Origin: Acidovorax sp. 1608163
GTDB lineage: Bacteria; Pseudomonadota; Gammaproteobacteria; Burkholderiales; Burkholderiaceae_C
Length of the DNA: 64,000 nt
NCBI RefSeq assembly: GCF_003669015.1
Contig: NZ_CP033069.1
Span: forward strand, 1,057,001-1,121,000
Direction: 5' to 3'
Positions 57,210 to 64,000 of the stretch are shown piece by piece. The notes beneath the pieces are model-generated. The model did no database searches, had not been told where the DNA came from, and was given only the letters and a program-made list of their open reading frames with translations. Both the position numbers and the translations under genes were made by a program. Within the stretch, counting starts at the first letter, position 1. Every line of letters begins with the position of its first letter.

Positions 57210-57633
57210 TCGCCTCTTTCGGGTCGGGCGCAGCAGCCATGGCTCGCACGGACCAAGGCGCTGGTCAATTTGCAGTGGCGAGTTGCATCGATCCATGCCG
57301 GATAAACCGATGCTGTGGTGGCCAGCCTTGGTGGGTAACGATGCTGGCGGCTTCATGTACGGCGCCCTCAGGCGGCCCACTTTTCTCCATCGCCGTTCCA
57401 TCTCCAATACCCCAAAGCAAAAGAGGGCTATGCAGTGCATTGCATAGGCAAAACCGCGCTTGCTGGCCCTGCAATCTGCAGGAACTCGCCTGTTTTTACG
57501 GGCCAGTACTTTCCCGTAGCTAGTGCATACTTTGTTGCGAACTAGCCACCATGTGGGCCGTTACCGAAAATTTGCGCCACCTGTGAAACGGCTGGCAGAT
57601 AATTTTCAAATACTTACATTCAAGGCGCCCCAC
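57210..57633. other. Intergenic region upstream of the chemoreceptor gene
   Basis: 424 bases without a supported gene. An open frame at 57239-57523 is Cys/Pro/Trp-rich and has no protein-like character. No sigma-28 promoter match was found. A short palindrome TGCAATGCACTGCA lies in reverse orientation near 57432-57445. Confidence 0.5.
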
Positions 57634-59499
57634 ATGTTTCAAACACTGCGTGCACGGCTGATTGCCATTTGCGTTGCGATCACGGTGTTCTCACTCCTTA
57701 CGCTGGCGCTGGCCACTTTTGTGGTGGTTCGCAAAGACACCTTGAACGGCATTGACGACCGTGTGGGCCAGCTCACCCGATCCCATGCCAACGAACTGGC
57801 GGAGTGGGTGCGAGAGAAGCAGCGCATCACCAGCTCATTGAAACTGGCCGTGGGCCAGGCAGAGCCGGTGCCATTTTTGTTGGCCGCCAAGCAGGCTGGG
57901 GCGTTTGACGACACGTATTTTGTCTACGCCGACAAGCGCAACATCTTTGCCCACCCCATGCCCGATGGCTACGACGGAACGGCCCGCCCTTGGTACAAGC
58001 AGGCTGTGCAAACCGGGGGGTCGGCCTTGACCCCGGCTTACGTGGATGCGAGCACGGGCAAGCTCACCATCAGCTTTGTCGAGCCCGTGGGGCCCACCGG
58101 GCAGCCCACCGCCGTGGTCGGTACCGACATGCACCTGGACACTGTGACCAAGAAGGTCGCCGCCATCCGTCCTATCTCCAAAAGCTTTGCGTTCCTGATT
58201 GACGGCGAAGGCAAGCTGCTGGCGCACCCCAAGGCCGACCTCTCGCTCAAGCCCGCATCCGACATTGCCAAAGGCGTGGACGCCGCATTGCTGGCCAAGC
58301 TGGCCGCTGACAGTGCCCGCGCCGATGTGCTGATCGATGGCGCCGACCAGATGCTGTATGCCGCCAAGGTCGAGGGCACGCCCTGGACGCTGGCGATTGC
58401 GATTGACCGCGCAGAGGCCACGCATGGCGTCACCGTCATGCTGCAGATTGCCGCCGTCATCACCGTGCTGAGTGTGCTGGTGGCCGTGGCCTTGCTAACG
58501 GTGGCGGTCAGCCGCCAACTGCGCCGCCTGGGGCTGGTGAGCGATGCCTTGCGCGACATTGCCTCGGGCGAGGGTGATCTGACCCGCCGCTTGGCTACCG
58601 AGGGCAATGACGAGCTGGCCACCATCGCCGCCTCGTTCAACCAGTTTGTGGACAAGATCGCCAAGGTGCTGGTGAGCATCCGCGAATCGTCTGAGTCCGT
58701 GCGACTGGCTTCCACCGAGATCGCCAGCGGCAACCACGACCTGTCAGCGCGCACCGAACAACAGGCGGGCTCCCTCGAAGAAACCGCCGCCGCCATGGAG
58801 CAGCTGACCGCCACCGTGCAGCAAAACGCTGCCAATGCTCGCCAAGCCAACGACCTAGCTACCGGCGCATCGCAGGTCGCATCGCACGCCAGCACCGTGG
58901 TGGGGCAGGTGGTGCAGACCATGGGCGGCATCGATGCCTCGGCCCGCAAGATCGTGGACATCATTGGCGTCATTGATGGCATTGCCTTCCAGACCAACAT
59001 CCTGGCCCTGAACGCCGCCGTCGAGGCCGCACGCGCTGGTGAGCAAGGGCGCGGCTTCGCGGTGGTGGCCTCTGAAGTGCGCACGCTGGCCCAGCGCAGC
59101 GCCACGGCCGCCAAAGAGATCAAGGAGCTGATCAGCGAATCGGCCTCGCAAGTGGATGCGGGCAGCAAGCTGGTGCAAGAGGCCGGCGCCACCATGGACA
59201 AGGTGGTGGAAAGCGTGCGCAAGGTCACCACCATCGTGGCCGACATCAGCCTGGCCAGCCAGGAGCAAAGCACCGGCATTGCCGAAATCGGCAGCGCCGT
59301 CACGCTGATGGACCAGTCCACCCAGCAAAACGCTGCTTTGGTCGAAGAGGCCACGGCCGCCGCCCAGTCACTGCAGCACCAAGCGGTGGCGCTGGCCGAT
59401 GCTGTGGCAGGCTTCAAGCTTGACCACGGTGGCGCGGCCGCTTGGGGTGGCAGTGCATCGCCCCAGCGGGGTCAGGCCTTGGCGCTGTCCAGGGACTGA
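57634..59499 (+). CDS. Methyl-accepting chemotaxis protein with Cache sensor
   Basis: A 621-residue chemoreceptor. TM1 lies at about 7-32. A periplasmic Cache domain ([36 protein letters not shown]) spans roughly 35-270. TM2 (about 277-303), a HAMP domain ([20 protein letters not shown]) and a cytoplasmic signalling domain follow. The hairpin tip is in [20 protein letters not shown] with [20 protein letters not shown]. The RPWY motif is typical of Cache domains that bind amino or organic acids, but the ligand cannot be assigned. No NWETF-type CheR tether is at the C-terminus. It stands alone; ATG 57634 is preferred over the open upstream extension. Confidence 0.93.
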   Translation: MFQTLRARLIAICVAITVFSLLTLALATFVVVRKDTLNGIDDRVGQLTRSHANELAEWVREKQRITSSLKLAVGQAEPVPFLLAAKQAGAFDDTYFVYADKRNIFAHPMPDGYDGTARPWYKQAVQTGGSALTPAYVDASTGKLTISFVEPVGPTGQPTAVVGTDMHLDTVTKKVAAIRPISKSFAFLIDGEGKLLAHPKADLSLKPASDIAKGVDAALLAKLAADSARADVLIDGADQMLYAAKVEGTPWTLAIAIDRAEATHGVTVMLQIAAVITVLSVLVAVALLTVAVSRQLRRLGLVSDALRDIASGEGDLTRRLATEGNDELATIAASFNQFVDKIAKVLVSIRESSESVRLASTEIASGNHDLSARTEQQAGSLEETAAAMEQLTATVQQNAANARQANDLATGASQVASHASTVVGQVVQTMGGIDASARKIVDIIGVIDGIAFQTNILALNAAVEAARAGEQGRGFAVVASEVRTLAQRSATAAKEIKELISESASQVDAGSKLVQEAGATMDKVVESVRKVTTIVADISLASQEQSTGIAEIGSAVTLMDQSTQQNAALVEEATAAAQSLQHQAVALADAVAGFKLDHGGAAAWGGSASPQRGQALALSRD

Positions 59500-59534
59500 G
59501 TCGCAGCCTGATTCATTCGGCTAAATGCCATCCC

Positions 59535-59569
59535 AAAGAGCCTACGGCCACACGCCGCAGGCTCTTTTT
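59535..59569 (+). terminator. Intrinsic terminator after the chemoreceptor gene
   Basis: AAAGAGCCT (59535-59543) pairs with AGGCTCTTT (59559-59567) and is followed by more T, 36 bases after the stop. It may also serve the convergent gene. Confidence 0.8.
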
Positions 59570-59636
59570 CATTGAAATTGGTCAGTGGCTCGTTGGGGCG
59601 GGGGCCATAGCGCTCCACCGCACCCCAGCCCTGCGC

Positions 59637-60787
59637 TCAAAGCCGCATGGCCCGGGTGTACCCCGTCATCTCCAGATACCCACGCCCCGCCACGTTGCCA
59701 TCGGCATGGACCAGGTCTGACAAACCCTCCCAATACACCGCCCCGGTCGATGCACTGCTGTCCAGCTCCTGCGCGTCCAGCACGGCTGTGACGGTGTATG
59801 TGCCCACGGGGGTTTGCACCTCCCACTGCACGGCGTAGCGGGCGCCGCTCTCGGGGCTGGTCCACCAGCGCAGCGGGCGCCAGGCCACCTCGGTGGCGGT
59901 GAACACGCGGGGGCCTGGCCCACGGCCCTGAACGACCCGCCCGCCCACAGCGCCGTGCCATCGGCCCGCCGCAGCCTGAAGGCCGTGAGCGCGCTGCCGT
60001 CCAGCAGGTTCATGCCCATCCAGTCCCAGCCCACGGCATCGTTGGCCAGCAGGGCCTCGCTCCACTCATGGTCCATCCAGGCACGGGCTGGCTGCTGGGT
60101 GTCGATGGGCAGGGTGCGCCCGTCCAGAACCAGGCGGCCGCTTACCGCCAGTTGGGGCTGGCTGTAGTAGTAGCTGGCCTGCGCCGCCTGCGGCCCTTTG
60201 CGCGACAGCCCTTGTTGGCCCTGCAGCAGCAAGGGCTGGGTGGCGTCAAACTGCAGCTGCAGGCCAAAGTGCTCGCCCACCACCTGGGTGGTGTAGCGGC
60301 TGGTGGCTGTGTCGGGCTTCCCCCGCGCCGTGTCCTGCCGCTGCAGGCTCCAGTCCCGCAGCCGCACGGCGGTATCGGCCTCGCTGGCCTCTGCCACGCC
60401 AAACCCGGCCCGCGCCATGCGCTGGTCGTGCAACAAGCGGCGGCCCTGCACATCGGTCACGGCAGCGTGCGCAAACACCAGCTGCTTGGCAGCAAAGGCC
60501 GACTGCATGGCCTGCGTGGCATCCATGCGCGATCGGAAAAACGTCACCTGAAACCCAAACGGACGCCCCCCGGCCGTGGCGTACCCGGTGATGTACCACC
60601 ACTCGGTGCGCAGCTCGGGGTGGCTGCCGTGGTCACGCGGAAACTGCAGCGCGCGTGCAGGCAGTGCCTGGGCGATGGGGCTAGCTCCCGCACCCATCGC
60701 ACCCAGCGCCCACGCCAGCCACCTGCGGCGCGAAAGGGCCCGCACCATTGCAGGTGCTGGCATGGGTGGCGGTGCACGCATTGGCAT
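59637..60787 (-). pseudogene. AttH/CrtC-like lipocalin-fold protein, Tat-exported, with a frameshift
   Basis: A protein of about 383 residues when corrected. The leader LSRRRWLAWALGAMGAG is a twin-arginine signal, so it is exported folded. The mature part has the CrtC/AttH features FPRDHGSHPELRTEWWYITG, GFQVTFFRSR and ARAWMDHEWSEALLANDAVG, then WDWMGMNLLDG. After LWAGGSFRAVG (near 59905-59930) the open frame turns into Pro/Ala/Cys-rich nonsense ending at 59666. A second frame carries the proper end (RVFTATEVAWRPLRWW, VYWEGLSDL, GRGYLEMTGYTRAMRL) to 59637. Adding one base at GG or CCCCC restores it. The family is usually encoded with an FtsX-like ABC permease; one lies 2.3 kb upstream. An alternative start is ATG 60748. 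Confidence 0.8.
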
Positions 60788-60811
60788 CAGGTTCGTCCGC
60801 CGTTGTGCCGA

Positions 60812-61867
60812 TCAATCCAGCAACGCCGCAATGCGCGCCTGCGCCTCGGTGCAGTCACCCATCGTGCCCGACACCCAGTCGCAGTTGTAGTACGTGGGCA
60901 AATAGCGCTCGCCCGCATCGCACAGCAGCGACAAGATGGAGCCGCTCTCGCCCCGCTCGCGCATCTCATGCGCCAGCGTGAGCATGGCCACAAAGTTGGT
61001 GCCGGTCGATGGCCCCACGCGCCGCCCCAGCAGTTGCGACAGCACCCGCATGGCCGCGACCGAATCCACATCCGCCACATCCACCATGCGGTCTACCAGC
61101 GTGCGGACAAAGCTGGGCTCCACCCGTGGGCGGCCAATGCCCTCGATGCGCGAGCCCGGGGCCGTCAGGCTGGCATCGCCCGTGCGGTGGTAGGCGCTGA
61201 ACACCGAGCCCGCCGGGTCGGCCACGCACACCTGCGTGGCGTGCCGCTGGTAGCGCACATAGCGGCCAATGGTGGCGCTGGTGCCGCCCGTGCCCGCGCC
61301 CACGACAATCCAGCGCGGCACCGGGTGCGGCTCGCGCGCCATCTGGGTGAACATGCTCTCGGCAATGTTGTTGTTGCCCCGCCAGTCGGTGGCCCGCTCG
61401 GCATAGGTGAACTGGTCCATGTAATGCCCACCCGTCTCCGCCGCAATGGCGCGGGCCTCCTCATACACCTGGCCCGCACTGCCCACCAGATGGCAGCGCC
61501 CACCGTGAAACTCGATCTGCGCAATCTTCTCGGGCGAGGTGCTGCGCGGCATTACCGCCACAAACGGCAGGCCCAGCAGCCGCGCAAAGTAGGCCTCGCT
61601 CACTGCGGTGGAGCCGCTCGATGCCTCCACCACCGTCGAGCCCTCATGCAGCCAGCCATTGCACAGCGCATACAAAAACAGCGACCGCGCCAGACGGTGC
61701 TTGAGGCTGCCCGTGGGGTGCGTGGATTCGTCCTTGAGGTACAGGTCAATGCCGTGCGCGGCAAAGGAGGGCAGGCGCAGCGGGATCAGGTGCGTATCGG
61801 CGCTGCGCTGGTAATCGGCTTCGATGCGGGCGATGGCTTCGTGGAGCCAGGGGGAGGGGAGGGTCAT
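60812..61867 (-). CDS. PLP-dependent cysteine synthase-family protein (possible L-cysteine desulfhydrase)
   Basis: A 351-residue fold-type II PLP enzyme. The PLP Lys56 lies in [14 protein letters not shown], the substrate loop in [15 protein letters not shown], and the phosphate-binding glycines in [16 protein letters not shown]. It differs from CysK in its C-terminal part (THYNCDW-like [18 protein letters not shown]) and in length. It resembles the Cds1 group, known in mycobacteria to release sulfide from cysteine. That activity here is inference. It ends 24 bases before the attH-like gene on the same strand. Confidence 0.8.
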   Translation of the reverse strand: MTLPSPWLHEAIARIEADYQRSADTHLIPLRLPSFAAHGIDLYLKDESTHPTGSLKHRLARSLFLYALCNGWLHEGSTVVEASSGSTAVSEAYFARLLGLPFVAVMPRSTSPEKIAQIEFHGGRCHLVGSAGQVYEEARAIAAETGGHYMDQFTYAERATDWRGNNNIAESMFTQMAREPHPVPRWIVVGAGTGGTSATIGRYVRYQRHATQVCVADPAGSVFSAYHRTGDASLTAPGSRIEGIGRPRVEPSFVRTLVDRMVDVADVDSVAAMRVLSQLLGRRVGPSTGTNFVAMLTLAHEMRERGESGSILSLLCDAGERYLPTYYNCDWVSGTMGDCTEAQARIAALLD

Positions 61868-61970
61868 GGGAGTAGACAGAATGAAGGCGTGTAGTCGAAT
61901 TACGATGCTTGGATTGGACGTTACCTGTCTGGCAACCCAATGTCAGTGCTGACCGATGGGAGGCAGCGTA

Positions 61971-62378
61971 TCAAGGTCCATCTCCATGGTCGAGCTCTGT
62001 TGCGGTAATGGCTTCGCCCTCACCGAACTCTAGTTCGGCTGCGATACGGACCAGGCCCGGATAGGCAAACCAATATTGTCTGCGCACGGCGTCTTTGACG
62101 AATGTTGCGCCCCACCACTCGGCATATTGGCGCTCCTCTGCGGGGCTGAGTAGATCACGGTCAATTCGAAGTAGTTCTTTGCGGTGCTTGATCATCAGCC
62201 GCTGGAATTTGCCCAGCGTTGTGATGCCAAATTTGGCAAGCTCAGGTACAAGCTCCTCGAACGAGCCTTGGCCATAGTCGTTGCGGCGTGGAAATGTGTT
62301 TGCCATGACGCGATGGATCATTTCGCCTGAGAGGAGCTCCTCTCTACGCTTTGCGCGTGCGGACAAATGTTTGGTCAT
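61971..62378 (-). CDS. Hypothetical protein
   Basis: A 135-residue protein starting [20 protein letters not shown]. It is basic at the N-terminus and acidic at the C-terminus, soluble and mostly helical ([20 protein letters not shown], then [18 protein letters not shown]). No family is recognised. Its base composition and codons are less GC-rich than neighbouring genes, suggesting acquisition from elsewhere. It follows the gene at 62433 by 54 bases. Confidence 0.65.
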   Translation of the reverse strand: MTKHLSARAKRREELLSGEMIHRVMANTFPRRNDYGQGSFEELVPELAKFGITTLGKFQRLMIKHRKELLRIDRDLLSPAEERQYAEWWGATFVKDAVRRQYWFAYPGLVRIAAELEFGEGEAITATELDHGDGP

Positions 62379-62432
62379 TGGTTTTCAGGTTCGAAATGTG
62401 CGATGGCACGACGACCATGCTCAATGGAGTAA

Positions 62433-62822
62433 TCAGGTCTCATCGCGTAAACCCCGTTTGACCAAAGCCAGAACTACCTCTGGGTCCTCGAATGCGTGTA
62501 AGGCTTCATAAACTGCTTCGCATGGATCTCCACTGTCCGCGAGGCCAACTGCAGCCGCTGCTCTCGCGAGCTCGAAGGCTGCCAAGCACTGGTTATCGCC
62601 CGCGTCCTGAAGCGCGAAGTAGTGAGTGTCCATTTCATCCGAAAACGCAACTGCCAAGTCGGCCCGATTCGGGACGTCCGTACGTAAGCGCTTCGCGAGC
62701 GCTGGGAACTGTGCAAGTAGCAGCGCCGCTAACTCTTGCGCAAGTTGTTGCTGCGAGGCAGGCTCAAGCGCTTTGATTGAATTTGCCAAGGCTGGACGTT
62801 CAGCAGAAAGGCGATCAGTCAT
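62433..62822 (-). CDS. Hypothetical protein
   Basis: A 129-residue acidic, helical protein (ALEPASQQQLAQELAALLLA; CLAAFELARAAAAVGLADSG; EAVYEALHAFEDPEVVLALV). No family is recognised. The arrangement as a small acidic gene next to another unknown gene of the same composition resembles accessory gene pairs, but nothing shows a toxin or immunity role. Confidence 0.65.
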   Translation of the reverse strand: MTDRLSAERPALANSIKALEPASQQQLAQELAALLLAQFPALAKRLRTDVPNRADLAVAFSDEMDTHYFALQDAGDNQCLAAFELARAAAAVGLADSGDPCEAVYEALHAFEDPEVVLALVKRGLRDET

Positions 62823-63068
62823 TCCGAGGGCTTAAAAATGTGTCTCGCAGAGCCTGCGAAAAAATGAACCGTGCGAGGCATGTTGTGTATCTCACGCCTG
62901 TGAGAACAGGCATGCAGTCTGGGTTGCCGTATGGGAGCTATGCATGTGTAGAGCTAAAAACTCGGATGGACCCTGCAAGCCTTACCTGGACGAACTGTAG
63001 CTGGCGAGTGGGGCGGTTTCATCTTAGCGAAGGTAATGTGATTGGCTGCGTCAAACCCCCAATGCACC

Positions 63069-64000
63069 TCACCAATCCTCCTTCACCGCCATCACCGCAT
63101 CCCTCCCCGCAGCCGCCCGCCCAGCCAGCCACGCGGTCACCGTCCCTGACACCACCACCGCCGCGCACAGCGCCCACAAGCGCGGCACAGGGATGTTCAT
63201 CTCCATCGTCCAGTGAAAGCTTTGCGGGTTGACGACGTGCACCAGCACCACGGACACGGCCAGGCCCAGCAGCACGCCAGCGATGGCGCCAATGCCCGTC
63301 CATGCCGCGCCTTCGCCTGCCACCACGGCCAGGATCTGGCGGCGGGTGAGGCCCAGGTGGGCGAGCAGGCCGAATTCTTTGCGGCGGGCCAGCACCTGGG
63401 CGCTGAAGCTGGCGGCCACGCCGAAGAGGCCGATGCCGATGGCCACGGCCTGCAGCCAGTAGGTGACGGCGAAGCTGCGGTCGAAGATTTGCAGGGAGCG
63501 TTCGCGGATGGATTGGGCGGAGACAAATTCGATGAGGCTAGGGGATGGGCTGGCCGCGCCGTTGGGGTGGTCGCTGCTTGTGCCGTTTGGCCGCGCTCCA
63601 TCGGCTGCTGCGGACGAGGCTTGGGGCGATGTGTCGGCCCTTTCCCCTGGGGGCGCAACGGGTGGCGAAGCCGATGGCTGGGCCAAGTGGCGAATGTTCG
63701 CCTGCAGCACGGCCAAGTCCACCCCCTCGGCAGGCCACAGGGCCAGGTCGCTGATGCGGGTGTCGCCCGTCAGGCGCTGGTAGGCGGCGCTGTCGAGGGT
63801 GATGGCCCCGGTCTGGCGCACATAGTCGCGCCACACGCCTGCTATAAAAAACGTAGCTGCTTGCGCTTGATTATCAAGCGCTACAGGTACAAAAGCCTTT
63901 GAAAGCTCGGGCCACGCCTGGCCGGTGCGCACGCCATACAGGTCCACCACCGCCTCGCTCACATACACGCCGATGTGCCCGGCGGGCACGGGCAGGGCGG
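63069..64000 (-). CDS. FtsX-like ABC transporter permease; partial at right edge
   Basis: C-terminal 310 codons of an FtsX/MacB-type permease; the N-terminal part lies outside. An extracytoplasmic region (HIGVYVSEAVVDLYGVRTGQ) is followed by a Pro/Ser/Ala-rich loop. Then come the three C-terminal membrane helices (YWLQAVAIGIGLFGVAASF; GIGAIAGVLLGLAVSVVLVH; LWALCAAVVVSGTVTAWLAG) with the conserved LARRKEFGLLAHLGLTRRQI loop. It ends in AVKEDW. Related permeases work with AttH-like proteins in export modules. A copy of the dispersed palindrome lies in frame at 63841-63884. Confidence 0.88.
   Translation of the reverse strand, partial: ALPVPAGHIGVYVSEAVVDLYGVRTGQAWPELSKAFVPVALDNQAQAATFFIAGVWRDYVRQTGAITLDSAAYQRLTGDTRISDLALWPAEGVDLAVLQANIRHLAQPSASPPVAPPGERADTSPQASSAAADGARPNGTSSDHPNGAASPSPSLIEFVSAQSIRERSLQIFDRSFAVTYWLQAVAIGIGLFGVAASFSAQVLARRKEFGLLAHLGLTRRQILAVVAGEGAAWTGIGAIAGVLLGLAVSVVLVHVVNPQSFHWTMEMNIPVPRLWALCAAVVVSGTVTAWLAGRAAAGRDAVMAVKEDW
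63841..63884. repeat. In-frame copy of the dispersed palindrome inside the permease gene
   Basis: ACGTAGCTGCTTGCGCTTGA is followed by TTATCAAGCGCTAC. It matches the core of the perfect intergenic copies, and codes in frame for LDNQAQAATFF in the extracytoplasmic part of the permease. Confidence 0.75.

Noticed and set aside
57239..57523. 94-codon open frame upstream of the chemoreceptor
   Set aside because: Rich in Cys, Pro and Trp, no ribosome site, no conserved pattern.
60068..61894. 608-codon plus-strand frame opposite the attH-like and PLP-enzyme genes
   Set aside because: It spans two clearly real minus-strand genes and their gap, with Arg/His/Gln-rich low-complexity sequence.
62896..62911. 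GCCTGT-GAGA-ACAGGC hairpin as a terminator of the permease transcript
   Set aside because: Stable small hairpin but no T run on either strand; function unclear.
1..64000. CRISPR array, prophage or insertion sequence
   Set aside because: No regularly spaced repeats, transposase, integrase or phage structural genes were seen.

Overview
The window is GC-rich bacterial chromosome from the Burkholderiales, most likely Comamonadaceae and close to Acidovorax. The evidence is the gene order rpsO-pnp-quinone reductase-tpiA-secG-tRNA-Leu-nuoABCDEFGHIJKLMN-DUF2818-DUF1178, a complete beta-proteobacterial minor-pilin operon, and a dispersed palindrome with the core TAGCTGCTAGCGCTTA that I associate with this family. 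It is mostly core genome. No phage, integrase, insertion sequence or CRISPR array was seen.

Layout. 1-6.7 kb (minus strand): 5' part of nrdA behind a promoter with paired NrdR boxes, then the operon ypjD-like / small zinc-ribbon-like protein / pilS / pilR / ampD. 6.8-15.4 kb: ffh, small conserved genes, moaE, clpB behind a sigma-32-type promoter, and a coniferyl-type aldehyde dehydrogenase. 15.5-22.5 kb: a hybrid histidine kinase with its LuxR-type regulator, a small divergent protein carrying an adhesin-like repeat unit, a GNAT acetyltransferase, a methyltransferase, an unknown protein and a frameshifted dusC. 22.5-28.3 kb (minus): a phospholipase D/cardiolipin-synthase-like lipoprotein, amtB behind a sigma-54-type promoter, ribE and ribD. 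28.3-36.5 kb (minus): fimT-fimT-pilV-pilW-pilX-pilY1-pilE, visibly less GC-rich than the rest. 36.7-41.7 kb: rpsO, pnp, quinone reductase, tpiA, secG. 41.8-57.2 kb: tRNA-Leu(GAG), the fourteen-gene complex I operon and two small conserved genes. 57.6-64 kb: a chemoreceptor, a frameshifted Tat-exported AttH/CrtC-like protein, a cysteine-synthase-fold enzyme, two unknown genes of different composition, and the 3' part of an FtsX-like ABC permease.

How the genes connect. PilS/PilR is the two-component system known to drive type IV pilin transcription. The minor pilins and PilY1 build and cap the same pilus, so regulation and tip assembly lie about 25 kb apart. The FtsX-like permease and the AttH-like protein belong to one known export-type ABC module, interrupted here by three unrelated genes.

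Most notable observations. Three genes (dusC, pilY1, attH-like) each lose frame at or beside a G/C run and each is restored by adding exactly one base. This could be systematic homopolymer under-calling or real slippage; for pilY1 phase variation deserves a test, because the neisserial homologue PilC switches through a poly-G tract. The dispersed palindrome occurs at least eight times, including once inside the permease gene in frame. I found no clear new defence or biosynthetic system. The least explained items are the small adhesin-repeat protein next to the two-component system and the low-GC gene pair near 62-63 kb.
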